In this document: positions 18,919 to 28,898 of the stretch, piece after piece
Position numbering within the stretch: position 1 is the first letter of the stretch
How the letters are laid out: every line of letters starts with the position of its first letter
Assembly: GCA_030533405.1 (NCBI GenBank)
Contig: JAUNJF010000001.1
Coordinates: 210,042 to 274,041 of the forward strand
Direction: 5' to 3'
Length of the DNA stretch: 64,000 nucleotides
DNA from: Eubacteriales bacterium
Lineage (GTDB): Bacteria; Bacillota; Clostridia; Lachnospirales; Lachnospiraceae
Program-made: the position numbers and the translations under genes
Notes under the pieces: model-generated
Database searches by the model: none
What the model was told of the DNA's origin: nothing
The model's input: the letters and a program-made list of their open reading frames with translations, nothing else

Positions 18919-19842
18919 ATGGGTTTGTTGTCGATTGTCATTCCGGCATATAACGAGGGAAATTTAATAAAGAAAACAGCGAAGGTTGTCTCAGACATCA
19001 TGCAGAATAATAAAATTCCGTACGAAATTGTATTTGTGAATGATGGTTCGAAGGATTCTACGTGGGACGAAATTATGCGCGCACATGAAAAAAATGCGAA
19101 TGTGAAGGGCGTTTGTCTTTCTCGTAATTTTGGAAAAGAGGGCGCATTATTTGCAGGATTAGAACATGCAAAAGGGGATTGTGTCGCTGTTATGGATGCA
19201 GATTTGCAGCATCCACCAGAGACGTTAGTAGAAATGTATCGTTTATGGGAACAGGGATATGAAGTAGTGGAAGGTGTAAAAGCATCCAGAGGAAAAGAAA
19301 GCATTTTGCATAGAGCATTTGTAAAGGTATTCTATGGTGTGATGAGTCGCTCAACAGGAATTGATATGTCGCGTGCCTCAGATTTTAAATTGTTAGATCG
19401 AAAGGCTGTGGATACGCTGATTGCGATGCCGGAAAGACACATTTTTTTCAGAGCATTGTCGTCATGGATTGGATTCCGTTCTGCAAGTGTGGAATTTGAT
19501 GTCAGGATGCGGGAAGAAGGCGAATCGAAATGGTCATTTTCGTCATTGTTTAAATATGCACTCAATAACATTTCTTCCTTTTCGACAGTGCCAATGCAAT
19601 GCGTTATGCTTTGTGGTGTTATTACATTTATATTTTCACTATTGTTTGGAATTTATTCGCTGGTAAAATATTTCCAAGGGAATTCTTTGGAAGGCTTTAC
19701 AACGGTAATTATGTTGTTGCTGATTATTGGCAGTGTACTAATGTTTAGTTTGGGGATTATTGGTTATTATATCGCAAAAATATACGAAGAGATAAAGTGT
19801 AGACCGAGATATATTGTTCGTGCTACAACAGATAAAAATTGA
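18919..19842 (+). CDS. GT2 glycosyltransferase, undecaprenyl-phosphate type (GtrB/DPM-like)
   Basis: The product is 307 residues from ATG 18919, which has GGAGG 6 bases upstream. The longer frame from 18832 adds a Cys-rich, unlikely extension. A GT-A fold begins LSIVIPAYNEGN. The nucleotide/metal site is VMDADLQHPPETL, followed by the membrane-interacting RASDFKLLDRKAV region. Two membrane segments lie near the C-terminus (about 225-250 and 260-290). Relatives transfer a sugar to undecaprenyl phosphate for cell-envelope decoration. It is separated from the next gene by 13 bases, so it may be co-transcribed with the HD-GYP protein. Confidence 0.85.
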   Translation: MGLLSIVIPAYNEGNLIKKTAKVVSDIMQNNKIPYEIVFVNDGSKDSTWDEIMRAHEKNANVKGVCLSRNFGKEGALFAGLEHAKGDCVAVMDADLQHPPETLVEMYRLWEQGYEVVEGVKASRGKESILHRAFVKVFYGVMSRSTGIDMSRASDFKLLDRKAVDTLIAMPERHIFFRALSSWIGFRSASVEFDVRMREEGESKWSFSSLFKYALNNISSFSTVPMQCVMLCGVITFIFSLLFGIYSLVKYFQGNSLEGFTTVIMLLLIIGSVLMFSLGIIGYYIAKIYEEIKCRPRYIVRATTDKN

Positions 19843-19855
19843 AGGAGTAAGATGA

Positions 19856-21304
19856 ATGAGATATCTAAAGATTGATGAAGCAAAACCAGGAATGGTGCTT
19901 GCGAGAGCCGTATATGATTCGAATAACCGATTATTGTTAGCAGAGAATCAGAAGCTTACCGCAGAATACATTCGAAAATTAAATCTTTGGGGTTATCCAG
20001 GATTTTATATTTTTGACGAATTGTCAGAGGGTGTTGAAGTAGAGGAAACGATTAGTATAGAATTGCGTAACCGTGGTGTAGAAGCAATTCGAGAGAAAAA
20101 CATTGATGAAATGTTGGATGTTGCAAAGGATATTGTAGATCAGATTTTGTCAAATGGCATAATGGCAATTGATATGATTGATTTGCGTACCTATGATGAT
20201 TATACATATAGACATTCGGTCAATGTTGCAGTTATCGCTACTATTTTGGGTATTGGTATGGGACTTAAAAAATCGCAGTTAGAGGATTTGTGTACAGCAG
20301 CGATTTTCCATGATTTTGGTAAGTTATTGATTGCGTCAGATATATTGAATAAACCCGCAAGATTGACGGTTGAAGAGTTTAATATTATTAAGAAGCATCC
20401 AGAGTTATCGCTGAGTTTATTAAAGAAACGTCCCAAAATATCGGATGAATGTAAAATGGCGGTATTATATCATCATGAAAATGAGGATGGCTCAGGTTAT
20501 CCAGAACGATTGACGAGTGATGAAATACCTTTATTTGCGAAGATTATTCATGTGGCGGATGTATATGATGCATTAACATCAAAACGTCCATATAAAGAAC
20601 CATATACGCCATCAGAGTCGATTGAATATTTGATGGGCGGAAGCAATATTTTGTTTGATGAAAAAGTGGTTCGCGCATTTATGGGATGTGTGCCAGTTTA
20701 TCCTAAGGGTGTTACAATTACTTTGTCGGATGAACGTTTGGCAGTTGTTTATGAAAATAATGCCAATCCATTGCGTCCAAAGGTACGTGTGGAAGGTGGA
20801 GAGATTATAGATTTGGGAGATGAATCGGGGAACCTTAATTTGACTGTAAATCCAAGTACTGTTGTGGAAACAAATTATAGTAATGAAATGACAGCATTGG
20901 TTACAGAAGAAAAAGAGGATACTCGCAAGGTGATTTTAATTGCCGATGATGATGTGGAAGGTGTTAGTTTTGTTCGAGCTGTTTTGGCGAAGGACTATTG
21001 TGTACGTGTTGTACGAACAAGCGAAGATGTATTGAGCTATTTGGATAAGAAGTCTAACATTGATTTGTTGATGATTGATGTGGATTTGGGAAAACATGGA
21101 GGTTTGCGAACAGTTGAGATGATTCGAGAACTTTATGGAGATAGCATTAAGGTAATGTTTATGAGTAAAAAGGCAGATCGACAGACCGTGGTAGAATGCA
21201 GAAAAGCAAATGCTGTTGATTACATTTTAAAACCAATTCAGCCAATATATGTGGCGACACGTGTTCGAATGGCAATTGAAGGTTTAGATGAAGATTTGAG
21301 CTAG
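19856..21304 (+). CDS. HD-GYP phosphodiesterase with C-terminal receiver domain
   Basis: The 482-residue protein has a ~100-residue N-terminal region of the type found ahead of HD-GYP domains (MRYLKIDEAKPGMVLARAV). The HD-GYP domain follows at about residues 115-285: HDFGK at the HD motif, HHENEDGSGYP at the GYP motif. A receiver domain at about 358-480 has the phosphoacceptor Asp in LLMIDVDLG and the conserved Lys in YILKPIQ. HD-GYP enzymes degrade cyclic di-GMP. Placing the receiver at the C-terminus, not the N-terminus, is a less common order. Its neighbours are a GGDEF protein and a chemoreceptor. Confidence 0.9.
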   Translation: MRYLKIDEAKPGMVLARAVYDSNNRLLLAENQKLTAEYIRKLNLWGYPGFYIFDELSEGVEVEETISIELRNRGVEAIREKNIDEMLDVAKDIVDQILSNGIMAIDMIDLRTYDDYTYRHSVNVAVIATILGIGMGLKKSQLEDLCTAAIFHDFGKLLIASDILNKPARLTVEEFNIIKKHPELSLSLLKKRPKISDECKMAVLYHHENEDGSGYPERLTSDEIPLFAKIIHVADVYDALTSKRPYKEPYTPSESIEYLMGGSNILFDEKVVRAFMGCVPVYPKGVTITLSDERLAVVYENNANPLRPKVRVEGGEIIDLGDESGNLNLTVNPSTVVETNYSNEMTALVTEEKEDTRKVILIADDDVEGVSFVRAVLAKDYCVRVVRTSEDVLSYLDKKSNIDLLMIDVDLGKHGGLRTVEMIRELYGDSIKVMFMSKKADRQTVVECRKANAVDYILKPIQPIYVATRVRMAIEGLDEDLS

Positions 21305-21346
21305 AATGGTTTTGAAAAGAACTTATTTTCAGGAATATTACATGGG

Positions 21347-22666
21347 ATGGGGGATGGGAAAATGGAAACTACGAAATGGAACAAACATTCAATTAATAGA
21401 GTTTTTATCGCAGTTTTTTGTGGACTTATCGGAATATGTGTAGCGATTGTTATGTTCCGTGTGTATGAACCCAATCAGAATGCGCTGGGGGCATTGGCAA
21501 GTGTGTGCATGGATGTTATTTGTATGATTATACTTGTCATTTTGATTGGTAGTTTTGCATTTGGTAATTATGGGTCAAATCGTACGACAAAGTGGTTTGC
21601 AGGATTGCTTTTAGCTTCGATATGGGCAATGTTTTTAGATTTCTTAAATTGGGCATTTGATGGTTCTTTGGAGCTTGGTCATCTGACATATTATTTTACT
21701 GTGGGATCTTTGTGTATGGGCCCAATATTGGCATGTATTTTTTCGATGTATTTATACAGTTATATGGAAGAGACGCATAGCCTTGAAAAAATGCGCAAAA
21801 GCGCAATTGTTTGTGCAATCATGAATATGATTTCGTTTGGTTTGTCTCTTACGCTTGCAGTTACAGGAACGGCATTTCGATTTGTAGATGGACATTACGA
21901 AACGGGTGCTTTGTATGATGCGTGTACGGTAATACCGATTTTGACACTTTTGTATATGACTGGTTTTGCAATTTGTCATGTGAAAAAAATAGGAGCGCAT
22001 GATGTGTTTGCGGTTGCGGGTTATATTTTCTTCATGGTGGCAGGTGCTTTGGTGGAGTCTGCATATAATATTGGTACAACGTATGTTGCGGTTGCAATTG
22101 CAGATATTTTTATATTTGTAATGCTGCAAAATGAGATTATTGCGCAGGAAAAACGAAATGTACAGGAATGGATGAAGAAATCAAATACAGATGAATTGAC
22201 TGGTTTTTATAATCGACATGCTTATGAAGCGGATTTGAAAACACTTGAGAGTGGTACGGTTGCGGATAATTTTGTGTATGTTTCCATGGATGTGAATTCA
22301 CTGAAAATGGTGAATGATTCATTGGGTCATAATGCAGGAGATGAATTGCTAGTAGGTGCTGCTGAATGTTTGAAAAAAAGCTTTGGATCATATGGTAAGT
22401 TATATCGTATTGGTGGAGATGAGTTTATTGCCCTGATTTTTGCAGATGAAGAACAGCTTCAGACGATTCAAAAAAATGCGGAAGAAATAATAGGGAAGTG
22501 GAGCGGAAATCTGGTGCAGAGTCTGACGATTTCCAGCGGCTTTGTAACGCGAAATGAAGCAAAGAAAATGACAGTCAGACAGATGGCAATTATCGCGGAC
22601 CAGAGAATGTACGAGGCAAAGGATGAATATTATCGTTCTACTGGTATTGAGCGTAGAAGAGAATAA
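21347..22666 (+). CDS. Membrane GGDEF diguanylate cyclase
   Basis: The 439-residue protein (434 if ATG 21362 is used) has about seven to eight hydrophobic segments in residues 15-255. A GGDEF domain follows at about 280-435: NTDELTGFYNRHAYEADL, VYVSMDVNSLKMVND and YRIGGDEFIAL. The active-site GGDEF is intact, so it should make cyclic di-GMP from GTP. No RxxD inhibitory site precedes the motif. The start is uncertain because of overlapping ATG/GGG-rich sequence. The membrane part resembles a sensory 7TM module, ligand unknown. Confidence 0.88.
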   Translation: MGDGKMETTKWNKHSINRVFIAVFCGLIGICVAIVMFRVYEPNQNALGALASVCMDVICMIILVILIGSFAFGNYGSNRTTKWFAGLLLASIWAMFLDFLNWAFDGSLELGHLTYYFTVGSLCMGPILACIFSMYLYSYMEETHSLEKMRKSAIVCAIMNMISFGLSLTLAVTGTAFRFVDGHYETGALYDACTVIPILTLLYMTGFAICHVKKIGAHDVFAVAGYIFFMVAGALVESAYNIGTTYVAVAIADIFIFVMLQNEIIAQEKRNVQEWMKKSNTDELTGFYNRHAYEADLKTLESGTVADNFVYVSMDVNSLKMVNDSLGHNAGDELLVGAAECLKKSFGSYGKLYRIGGDEFIALIFADEEQLQTIQKNAEEIIGKWSGNLVQSLTISSGFVTRNEAKKMTVRQMAIIADQRMYEAKDEYYRSTGIERRRE

Positions 22667-22704
22667 TAAGATACACATAAATGCAAAAAAGGGAGGAAAA
22701 GGTT

Positions 22705-24384
22705 ATGAAGAACGAGAAGAACAAAGGCATATCGCTGTTGGGAACATTGTTATTGATGGGGGCAGTTCCATTGACTTGCGCAGCAATTATTATGATTGTT
22801 GTTGCTGCATTTAGTATCAAGAAAGAGGTAGAACAAGAAACATTTGAAAAGCTGCAGATTGCAGCCGAAAGTGTGGATCAGTATTTTATCTATGATGTGA
22901 TTGCAAATGGTGCGATAGATTATGAGGAATATGCTGATCACGAATTTATTGAATGTATGAAATCAGAGAATGTGGATTTAACATTGTTTGAGGACAACAC
23001 CAGATTCTTAACTTCTTTGAAAAATGAAGATGGTAGCTATAATGAAGGAACACCTGCGTCTGAGGAAGTATACAATCATGTAAAAGCAGGGGAAGATTAT
23101 CATTCGGATGATGTTGTAATTGGTGGCACTGATTACTATGTATATTACAAGCCTATTTATGATAGTAATAAAGCATTTTGGGGTATGGCTTTTGCTGGAA
23201 CACCAAAAACAGCTGTCAAAGCAGCAATCAACAAAGCCGTGTCAGTGCTTATTCTGATTGCAGTGGTTGTATGTGTTATATTTGGTATCGTAATTACCAT
23301 TTTGGCATTGCGTATTAGGAAGAGTATTATGGCGGTGCGTGATGGTGTTATTCGCTTATCAGAGGGTGATATTTCAGAAGGTATTAACATGAAAGATGCT
23401 ATTGTTGAAATTCAAGAGACAATTACAGCAACCAACATGTTACAACAAAAATTGTTAGAGGTAATTGGTAAAGTAAAGGGACATACGGTCACATTGTTGG
23501 ATTCGATTGGACAGGTAAATGATGCTGCCAAGCATTCATCTGATGGAACAGGTCAGATTGCAGGGGCTATGGATGAGCTTGCGAATGCAACGATGTCTAT
23601 GTCAGAGAATGTTCAGGGTGTAAATACCAACACCCTGAATATGGGAGAATATATTCAGGGTATTACAGAAAATGTGGATGCACTTGCAGTTGCATCGGAT
23701 GACATTAAGGATGCAACAGAAAATGCACAGGAACTTATGGTGCAGGTATTAAAATCTTCAGAGGAATCTTCACAGGCTGTTACAGAGATTTGTGATAGTG
23801 TGGAACAGACAAATGCATCCATTGGAAAGATTACAGAAGCTGTTACTTTGATTAATGAAATTGCATCGCAGACGAATATGTTAGCGTTGAATGCAAGTAT
23901 TGAGGCTGCTCGCGCGGGTGAGGCTGGAAGAGGATTTGCAGTTGTTGCAGAAGAGATTGGTAAATTGGCTGATGAATCAGCAAAGAGTGCGAATACCATT
24001 AAAGCACTTACAGATGATATGAATCAGAAGTCTTCTCAGACAGTTGCTCTTGCTGAAAGGGTTGATAAGATTATTACTGATGAACAGGGTAAAGTGAATT
24101 CAACACAACATGCATTTGAATCACTTGGAGCATCTATTGAGGAAAGTCTTGCTATGATTTCGGAAATCAATGCAAAGACTTCCGAGCTTCTTCAGTTGAA
24201 GGAAAATATTATTATGAGTGTTACGGATCTTTCTGCAATTTCAGAAGAAAATGCAGCAAGTAATGAGGAGGTAACTGCATCTGTTTCTGTGATTGCACAG
24301 TTGGTTAAAGATATGGCAGATAACAGTGATGGCATGAAGACATTGTCAGATGAGCTAGAGACAGCAGTTGCATATTTTAAATAG
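22705..24384 (+). CDS. Methyl-accepting chemotaxis protein
   Basis: The product is 559 residues from ATG 22705 (GGGAGG upstream). Two membrane helices (about 10-33 and 180-205) enclose an extracellular single-Cache-type sensor; [21 protein letters not shown] is its beta-sheet signature. A HAMP-like region and a cytoplasmic signalling domain follow, with the hairpin tip [20 protein letters not shown] and [16 protein letters not shown]. It should signal to CheA/CheW and implies motility or a chemosensory pathway. There is no C-terminal CheR-binding pentapeptide. Confidence 0.93.
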   Translation: MKNEKNKGISLLGTLLLMGAVPLTCAAIIMIVVAAFSIKKEVEQETFEKLQIAAESVDQYFIYDVIANGAIDYEEYADHEFIECMKSENVDLTLFEDNTRFLTSLKNEDGSYNEGTPASEEVYNHVKAGEDYHSDDVVIGGTDYYVYYKPIYDSNKAFWGMAFAGTPKTAVKAAINKAVSVLILIAVVVCVIFGIVITILALRIRKSIMAVRDGVIRLSEGDISEGINMKDAIVEIQETITATNMLQQKLLEVIGKVKGHTVTLLDSIGQVNDAAKHSSDGTGQIAGAMDELANATMSMSENVQGVNTNTLNMGEYIQGITENVDALAVASDDIKDATENAQELMVQVLKSSEESSQAVTEICDSVEQTNASIGKITEAVTLINEIASQTNMLALNASIEAARAGEAGRGFAVVAEEIGKLADESAKSANTIKALTDDMNQKSSQTVALAERVDKIITDEQGKVNSTQHAFESLGASIEESLAMISEINAKTSELLQLKENIIMSVTDLSAISEENAASNEEVTASVSVIAQLVKDMADNSDGMKTLSDELETAVAYFK

Positions 24385-24404
24385 GGAAATATATAATGAT
24401 TTTT

Positions 24405-24445
24405 ACGTGCGTTTATATCTAATATAAGCGCACGTTTTTTTGTTT
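24405..24445 (+). terminator. Intrinsic terminator after chemoreceptor gene
   Basis: A 14-bp stem (ACGTGCGTTTATAT at 24405-24418 with 24422-24435, one G-U pair) is followed by a T-run at 24435-24446 with one G. Confidence 0.88.
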
Positions 24446-24524
24446 TGTTGGGAATTGTGCAAAGCACACTTTGTTCAAAATAATAGAAATGGTATTGTTA
24501 ACTTGAAAATAACGAATAATATTT

Positions 24525-24677
24525 GTGAAGTTATATAGAAGAGAACAATACCTAAAAAAGATTAGAGGGTTTTATCATAGTGATGATTTAATTAAAGTTA
24601 TCACAGGAATTAGAAGATGTGGAAAAAAACTTGTGGAGCTTACAAGTGCAAGTTGTACAAGTGGAAAGAGCGGTTAG
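24525..24677 (+). pseudogene. Decayed AAA ATPase (DUF4143-type) N-terminus
   Basis: In frame from 24525 the translation reads KLYRREQYLKKIRGFY then HSDDLIKVITGIRRCGK. This is the conserved start of the AAA/DUF4143 ATP-binding proteins, whose full length is about 400 residues. The P-loop breaks off after the CGK at about 24630; unrelated residues follow and a stop comes at 24675. No ribosome binding site or ATG lies in front. It is a remnant of a gene that is often mobile or duplicated in Lachnospiraceae genomes. Confidence 0.7.
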
Positions 24678-24689
24678 TGGAAATGGGTA

Positions 24690-24869
24690 ATGTTACAAAT
24701 AGAAAATGTTGGATGTTATCTTGGAATCAGCGAGAATTCCATACTAGAAACAACAGAAATTGGAACCATAAAAGGGTTACAGCAAATACATGCTTTTTTG
24801 ATTGATGAGTATGGGTTATCGTATTATAATATATGTATAAAAAATAGGGCGGTGGTCATTAGAATATGA
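24690..24869 (+). CDS. Small ORF of unknown function (59 residues)
   Basis: ATG 24690 to TGA 24867-24869 encodes 59 residues starting MLQIENVGCYLGISENSILE and containing KGLQQIHAFLIDEYGL. Its composition looks protein-like and not random. I do not recognise the family. There is no good ribosome binding site, and it follows an ATPase remnant, so it may be another gene fragment. Confidence 0.35.
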   Translation: MLQIENVGCYLGISENSILETTEIGTIKGLQQIHAFLIDEYGLSYYNICIKNRAVVIRI

Positions 24870-24954
24870 TTCATAGAGATTGATATTTGAATGAATTATT
24901 GCAGGGTAGAGTATCAGATCATTTTTTCTGATTGCAGAGGGGGATATATGATAT

Positions 24955-26277
24955 ATGGATAACAAAATGGGAACGGAAAAGATGAGTAAGCTGATATTGA
25001 CGACAGGAGTGCCGTTAATGTTAAGCTTATTGATTAATTCACTTTATAATTTCGTAGATTCCGTGTTTGTATCCAGGATTGCAGAGGAGGCATTGACAGC
25101 GATTTCTCTTTCTGCACCAGTTCAAATGTTTGTTTCAGCATTGGGTCTTGGAAATGCAGTTGGATTAAATGCAGCTATTTCAAAAGCGCTTGGTGAAAAG
25201 AATAATGAAAAAGTAACAAGAATTGCTTGCGCAGCCGTTTTTGTGGCTGTGTGTGAGTGGATATTGATTTCAGTAGTGTGTTTGATAGGTGTTAGATGGT
25301 ATTTTGATTGGCAATGCGGCGGTAATCAAATGATAGCAAAGTATGGGTGTGATTATTTATCTATATGTATGCTACTTTCGTTAGGGCAAATGGGACAGTG
25401 GGTTTTTGATCGCTTTGTTATTGCAAGTGGAAAAAGTCATCTTTTTCTATTTACACTATCAGCAGCTTCAATCACGAATATTATTTTGGACCCAATCTTT
25501 ATTTTTATTTTACACTTAGGAACGAAGGGGGCGGCTATAGCAACTGTAATTGGTCAGTTTGTGGGAGCGTTAGCAGGAATATATATCAATCGAAAATGGA
25601 ATAAAGAGATTCCATTTCGTTTTACGTTACATCCAGATATGGAAAGTATAAAGGATATTATACGAGTAGGATTTCCATCAACTTTAGTACAGGTGGTAAC
25701 CAGCTTTGTGAATGTGGCAATGAATACAATTTTGCAGGAATTTTCCTCGACAGCAATAGCCGTATTTGGAGTGTGCTGTCGAATGCAAGGAATATGCACA
25801 GTCGCTGTACATGGAATTAATAATGGAATCATACCAATTGTAGCCTATAATTATGGCGCAAGATTGAAAGAACGGATAAGGGAAGCAATCAAGTATGCGA
25901 TTGTAGATTCCGTGATATTGTATGTTCCATTACTTATAATACTAGTAATGTTTCCAGATAAGGTAATGATGCTGTTTAATGCATCGGGGACAATGATGGA
26001 AATCGGTGAATCGGCTGTGAGAATTTTTGCGTTGGTATGGCTGATATCAATACCGAATCTTGTTATTTCATCTGCATTACAGGGACTTTCCAAAGCAAAT
26101 TCCAGTATGTTCCTTACAATGTTAAGACAGGCAATATTGCCATTATTATTGGGGTATGTTATATCAAGAATGGGGCAGATAAATCTCATTTGGTTTGCTT
26201 TTGTTATAGCAGAAATGATTGTGATATATCCAGCTATTATCATTTGGAAGCATGATTTCAAGAGTGTTTTTGAGTGA
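24955..26277 (+). CDS. MATE-family efflux transporter
   Basis: This 440-residue protein has about twelve hydrophobic segments in two similar halves, as in MATE cation/drug antiporters. Examples are KMSKLILTTGVPLMLSLLIN at the start, the FVDSVFVSRI segment and the second-half GFPSTLVQVVTSFVNVAMN. Such pumps export cationic drugs or metabolites using a Na+ or H+ gradient. The start is behind AGAGGGGG. It is monocistronic, ended by an intrinsic terminator. The substrate cannot be read from sequence. Confidence 0.9.
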   Translation: MDNKMGTEKMSKLILTTGVPLMLSLLINSLYNFVDSVFVSRIAEEALTAISLSAPVQMFVSALGLGNAVGLNAAISKALGEKNNEKVTRIACAAVFVAVCEWILISVVCLIGVRWYFDWQCGGNQMIAKYGCDYLSICMLLSLGQMGQWVFDRFVIASGKSHLFLFTLSAASITNIILDPIFIFILHLGTKGAAIATVIGQFVGALAGIYINRKWNKEIPFRFTLHPDMESIKDIIRVGFPSTLVQVVTSFVNVAMNTILQEFSSTAIAVFGVCCRMQGICTVAVHGINNGIIPIVAYNYGARLKERIREAIKYAIVDSVILYVPLLIILVMFPDKVMMLFNASGTMMEIGESAVRIFALVWLISIPNLVISSALQGLSKANSSMFLTMLRQAILPLLLGYVISRMGQINLIWFAFVIAEMIVIYPAIIIWKHDFKSVFE

Positions 26278-26307
26278 ATCATTTTAAGCATAAATTGTTA
26301 TTTGAGA

Positions 26308-26342
26308 AGAAAGAATTTCTATAGTAATTCTTTCTTTTTTTT
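26308..26342 (+). terminator. Intrinsic terminator after MATE gene
   Basis: AGAAAGAATT (26308-26317) pairs with AATTCTTTCT (26326-26335) and is followed by a T-run. Confidence 0.85.
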
Positions 26343-26406
26343 GTATAATGTTTATATAGGGAAATTGTAATGAACGTATTAAAAATGAGAAGGACGGTTA
26401 TATAAT

Positions 26407-28665
26407 ATGGCGGTATATGATACTTATATGGTGGATTCGATAGATGGAGATGTGGGGCAATTTAAAGTTGAAAATGGACAAACAATAGGAAATGCTTTTG
26501 CGCTATTAAACTATGAAGATTATCCTAATGAATCGAAGGAGTTTATTGATGAAATAAATAGTCGTGGTCAGGTTGCGAATGAAATGTATAAACTGTCGCG
26601 GCATAGAGAGCAGATGTTTGCGAGTGGATTTGAAGCAGGCATGTACATTGCAAGATTTGATGAAAATGAGGAATTGATCAGCTTTGAATTTACAGATGGT
26701 ACAAGAAAAATGCTTGGCTATGATGGTCTTGAAGATTTGCCTAATGAATTTGATAGTTGGGTAAAGACTTTGATTCCGGAAGAAAGAGATGTTTTAGTAA
26801 AATTATTCTGGGATACGGTCAAGATTCATAGAGAATTACCGGATATTTCACATGCTGAATATCGTATGATGAAGAAAGACGGAAGTATTATCTGGGTAAC
26901 AGGTGCGGGAGAGTTTGTCCGTAGAGAAAATGGCTCCCTTGAAATATATATGGGGTGTTATCGAGAGGTAACTGCTGAGCATGAAAAAGAGGAATATCTT
27001 CATATTATTGAAGGCGTAGGCAAAGTATTTAATTTCAGCATTTATATAGATGCCAAGACAGAAAAGTATCGTTTTATAAGTACAAATGAGTATGTAAATA
27101 AAGTGAATGTGTGTGAGAATGCTTTTGAATTCCTTAAGGCAAATGTTGAATATTCTGTTGGCGCAGAATACAAGTCAGAATTATTAGAATGGTTTGATTG
27201 TTCTATTATTCTAAAAGAATTAAAAGAGCATGGAACCGTCAGCAAGGACTTTTACAGTGATATGGCTGGCGAGTGGTTTAAGGGCATATTCCTTGTGGGA
27301 GACTATGATGAAGATGGAGAGATTGCGCATATCATTTATGGTTGTCAGAATATCAATGATACCAAGAAAATAGAGATAGAAAATCAAAAGGAAATACTTG
27401 ATAAATATAACCTTCTTAAATCTGTTTCAGATATTTATTACAGCATGCATGAAATTAATCTTGTACATAATACTGTAACAGCATATAAGTCAGTAGGTGA
27501 TGTGAATAGAATTGTGAATCGAGAAAATGGTGCTGATTTGATGATGCAAAGAGTGATGCGTGTTACTGCAAAGCCTCAATATGTCAAAGCAGCATTGGAG
27601 TTCACAGATTTAGTTACTTTACCTGAAAGACTTAAGGATAAAAAGGCTATTTCTGCCGAATTTGAAGGAAATAATTTAGGATGGTTTACAGCAACATTTA
27701 TTACAGTTGAAACGGATGATGCGGGAAAACCAACGAAGGTCATATTTACAACGAATAGTATTGATGAGATAAAGCGAAAAGAAGAAAATCTGATTCAACA
27801 ATCTAATACAGATGAACTTACAGGTGCATATAACCGTAGGGCATATGAAGAGGCAATTGCAGAGGTGACACAAAGTGGAATAGATGACGATTTTGTGTAT
27901 ATTTCAGTTGATGTAAATGGGCTTAAGGTTGTAAATGATACAATTGGTCATAGTGCTGGCGATGAACTTATTCAAGGAGCATACACATGTCTTAATAGAA
28001 CCATTGGAACATACGGAAGGGTGTTTAGAACAGGCGGTGATGAGTTTGTTGTACTTGCCAATGTTTCTGGTGAGCAGTTAACGAATGCATTGGAAGCTCT
28101 TGATTTGGCTACGGAAAGATGGACGGGTAATTTAGTGGACAATCTTTCTGTGTCACATGGTGCTGTTGCAAGAAGAGAAGTTTCGGATCTGAATATAGGG
28201 GATATTGCAATCTTAGCGGATAAGAGAATGTATGAAGCCAAAAATTTGTATTATAATAAACAAGGAATTGACAGAAGAGGTCAGAGAGATGCCCATATTG
28301 CGTTGTGTGCGCTTTATACCAAAATCCTTAAGATAAATATAACCAACGATTCATATCAGATTGTGAATATGGATGTATCAGAGCAGAATGCAGAAAAGGG
28401 TTTTTCTGATAAAATATCTGTTTGGTTAAGATCATTTGGAGAAACAGGGCAGGTTCATCCAGATGATTTGGAAGAATATTTGACCAAAACGAATCTTACG
28501 TATTTAGATGATTATTTTTCTAGCAATAAAACATCTCTTCATATATTTTATAGAAGAAAATATGATGATGGATTCAAGCAGGTTATGATGGAACTGATTC
28601 CAGCGAATGATTACAGAGATGATGATAAAAATTTATTCTTATATGTGAAGAATATAGATGCATAA
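26407..28665 (+). CDS. PAS-GGDEF diguanylate cyclase, cytoplasmic
   Basis: The 752-residue soluble protein has a PAS_3 module at about residues 75-200 (HAEYRMMKKDGSIIWVTGAG). Two further PAS-like segments lie at about 200-320 and 335-455. The GGDEF domain spans about 463-615 (NTDELTGAYNRRAYEEA, FRTGGDEFVVLAN). An extra C-terminal module of about 130 residues follows (about 620-752), again PAS-like in pattern (HIFYRRKYDDGFKQVMMEL). The active site is intact and no RxxD inhibitory site precedes it. The multi-sensor layout suggests an intracellular ligand or redox sensor that controls cyclic di-GMP. The gene is monocistronic between two terminators. Confidence 0.88.
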   Translation: MAVYDTYMVDSIDGDVGQFKVENGQTIGNAFALLNYEDYPNESKEFIDEINSRGQVANEMYKLSRHREQMFASGFEAGMYIARFDENEELISFEFTDGTRKMLGYDGLEDLPNEFDSWVKTLIPEERDVLVKLFWDTVKIHRELPDISHAEYRMMKKDGSIIWVTGAGEFVRRENGSLEIYMGCYREVTAEHEKEEYLHIIEGVGKVFNFSIYIDAKTEKYRFISTNEYVNKVNVCENAFEFLKANVEYSVGAEYKSELLEWFDCSIILKELKEHGTVSKDFYSDMAGEWFKGIFLVGDYDEDGEIAHIIYGCQNINDTKKIEIENQKEILDKYNLLKSVSDIYYSMHEINLVHNTVTAYKSVGDVNRIVNRENGADLMMQRVMRVTAKPQYVKAALEFTDLVTLPERLKDKKAISAEFEGNNLGWFTATFITVETDDAGKPTKVIFTTNSIDEIKRKEENLIQQSNTDELTGAYNRRAYEEAIAEVTQSGIDDDFVYISVDVNGLKVVNDTIGHSAGDELIQGAYTCLNRTIGTYGRVFRTGGDEFVVLANVSGEQLTNALEALDLATERWTGNLVDNLSVSHGAVARREVSDLNIGDIAILADKRMYEAKNLYYNKQGIDRRGQRDAHIALCALYTKILKINITNDSYQIVNMDVSEQNAEKGFSDKISVWLRSFGETGQVHPDDLEEYLTKTNLTYLDDYFSSNKTSLHIFYRRKYDDGFKQVMMELIPANDYRDDDKNLFLYVKNIDA

Positions 28666-28707
28666 TTTGCGGTAGTGTTGATTTTGAAATGGAGAAAGCG
28701 TTTAAGG

Positions 28708-28745
28708 AGGGCATATCACAGTGATATGTCCTCTTTTCTTTTTAA
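28708..28745 (+). terminator. Intrinsic terminator after PAS-GGDEF gene
   Basis: AGGGCATATCAC (28708-28719) pairs with 28721-28732 (one G-U), followed by CTTTTCTTTTT. Confidence 0.85.
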
Positions 28746-28789
28746 GAAAATCTTCATTTTTTTGATTACAATTTTGTAAAAATGAAAGG

Positions 28790-28852
28790 ATATGATAGCA
28801 GTATAAGAATTCGACAGAATATGGACTAGCGTAAGAGGAGGTGCTATCATAT
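28790..28852 (+). promoter_or_regulatory. 11-bp inverted repeat upstream of two-component operon
   Basis: ATATGATAGCA (28790-28800) and TGCTATCATAT (28842-28852) are perfect complements 41 bases apart. They lie 47 bases before the response-regulator start. The right arm overlaps a ribosome-binding-like GAGGAGG. It could be an operator pair or an RNA stem in the leader. Confidence 0.5.
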
Positions 28853-28898
28853 AGGAGAAACACAGATATAACAAAGTAGAAGAAAGAGGAGTTTTCAT

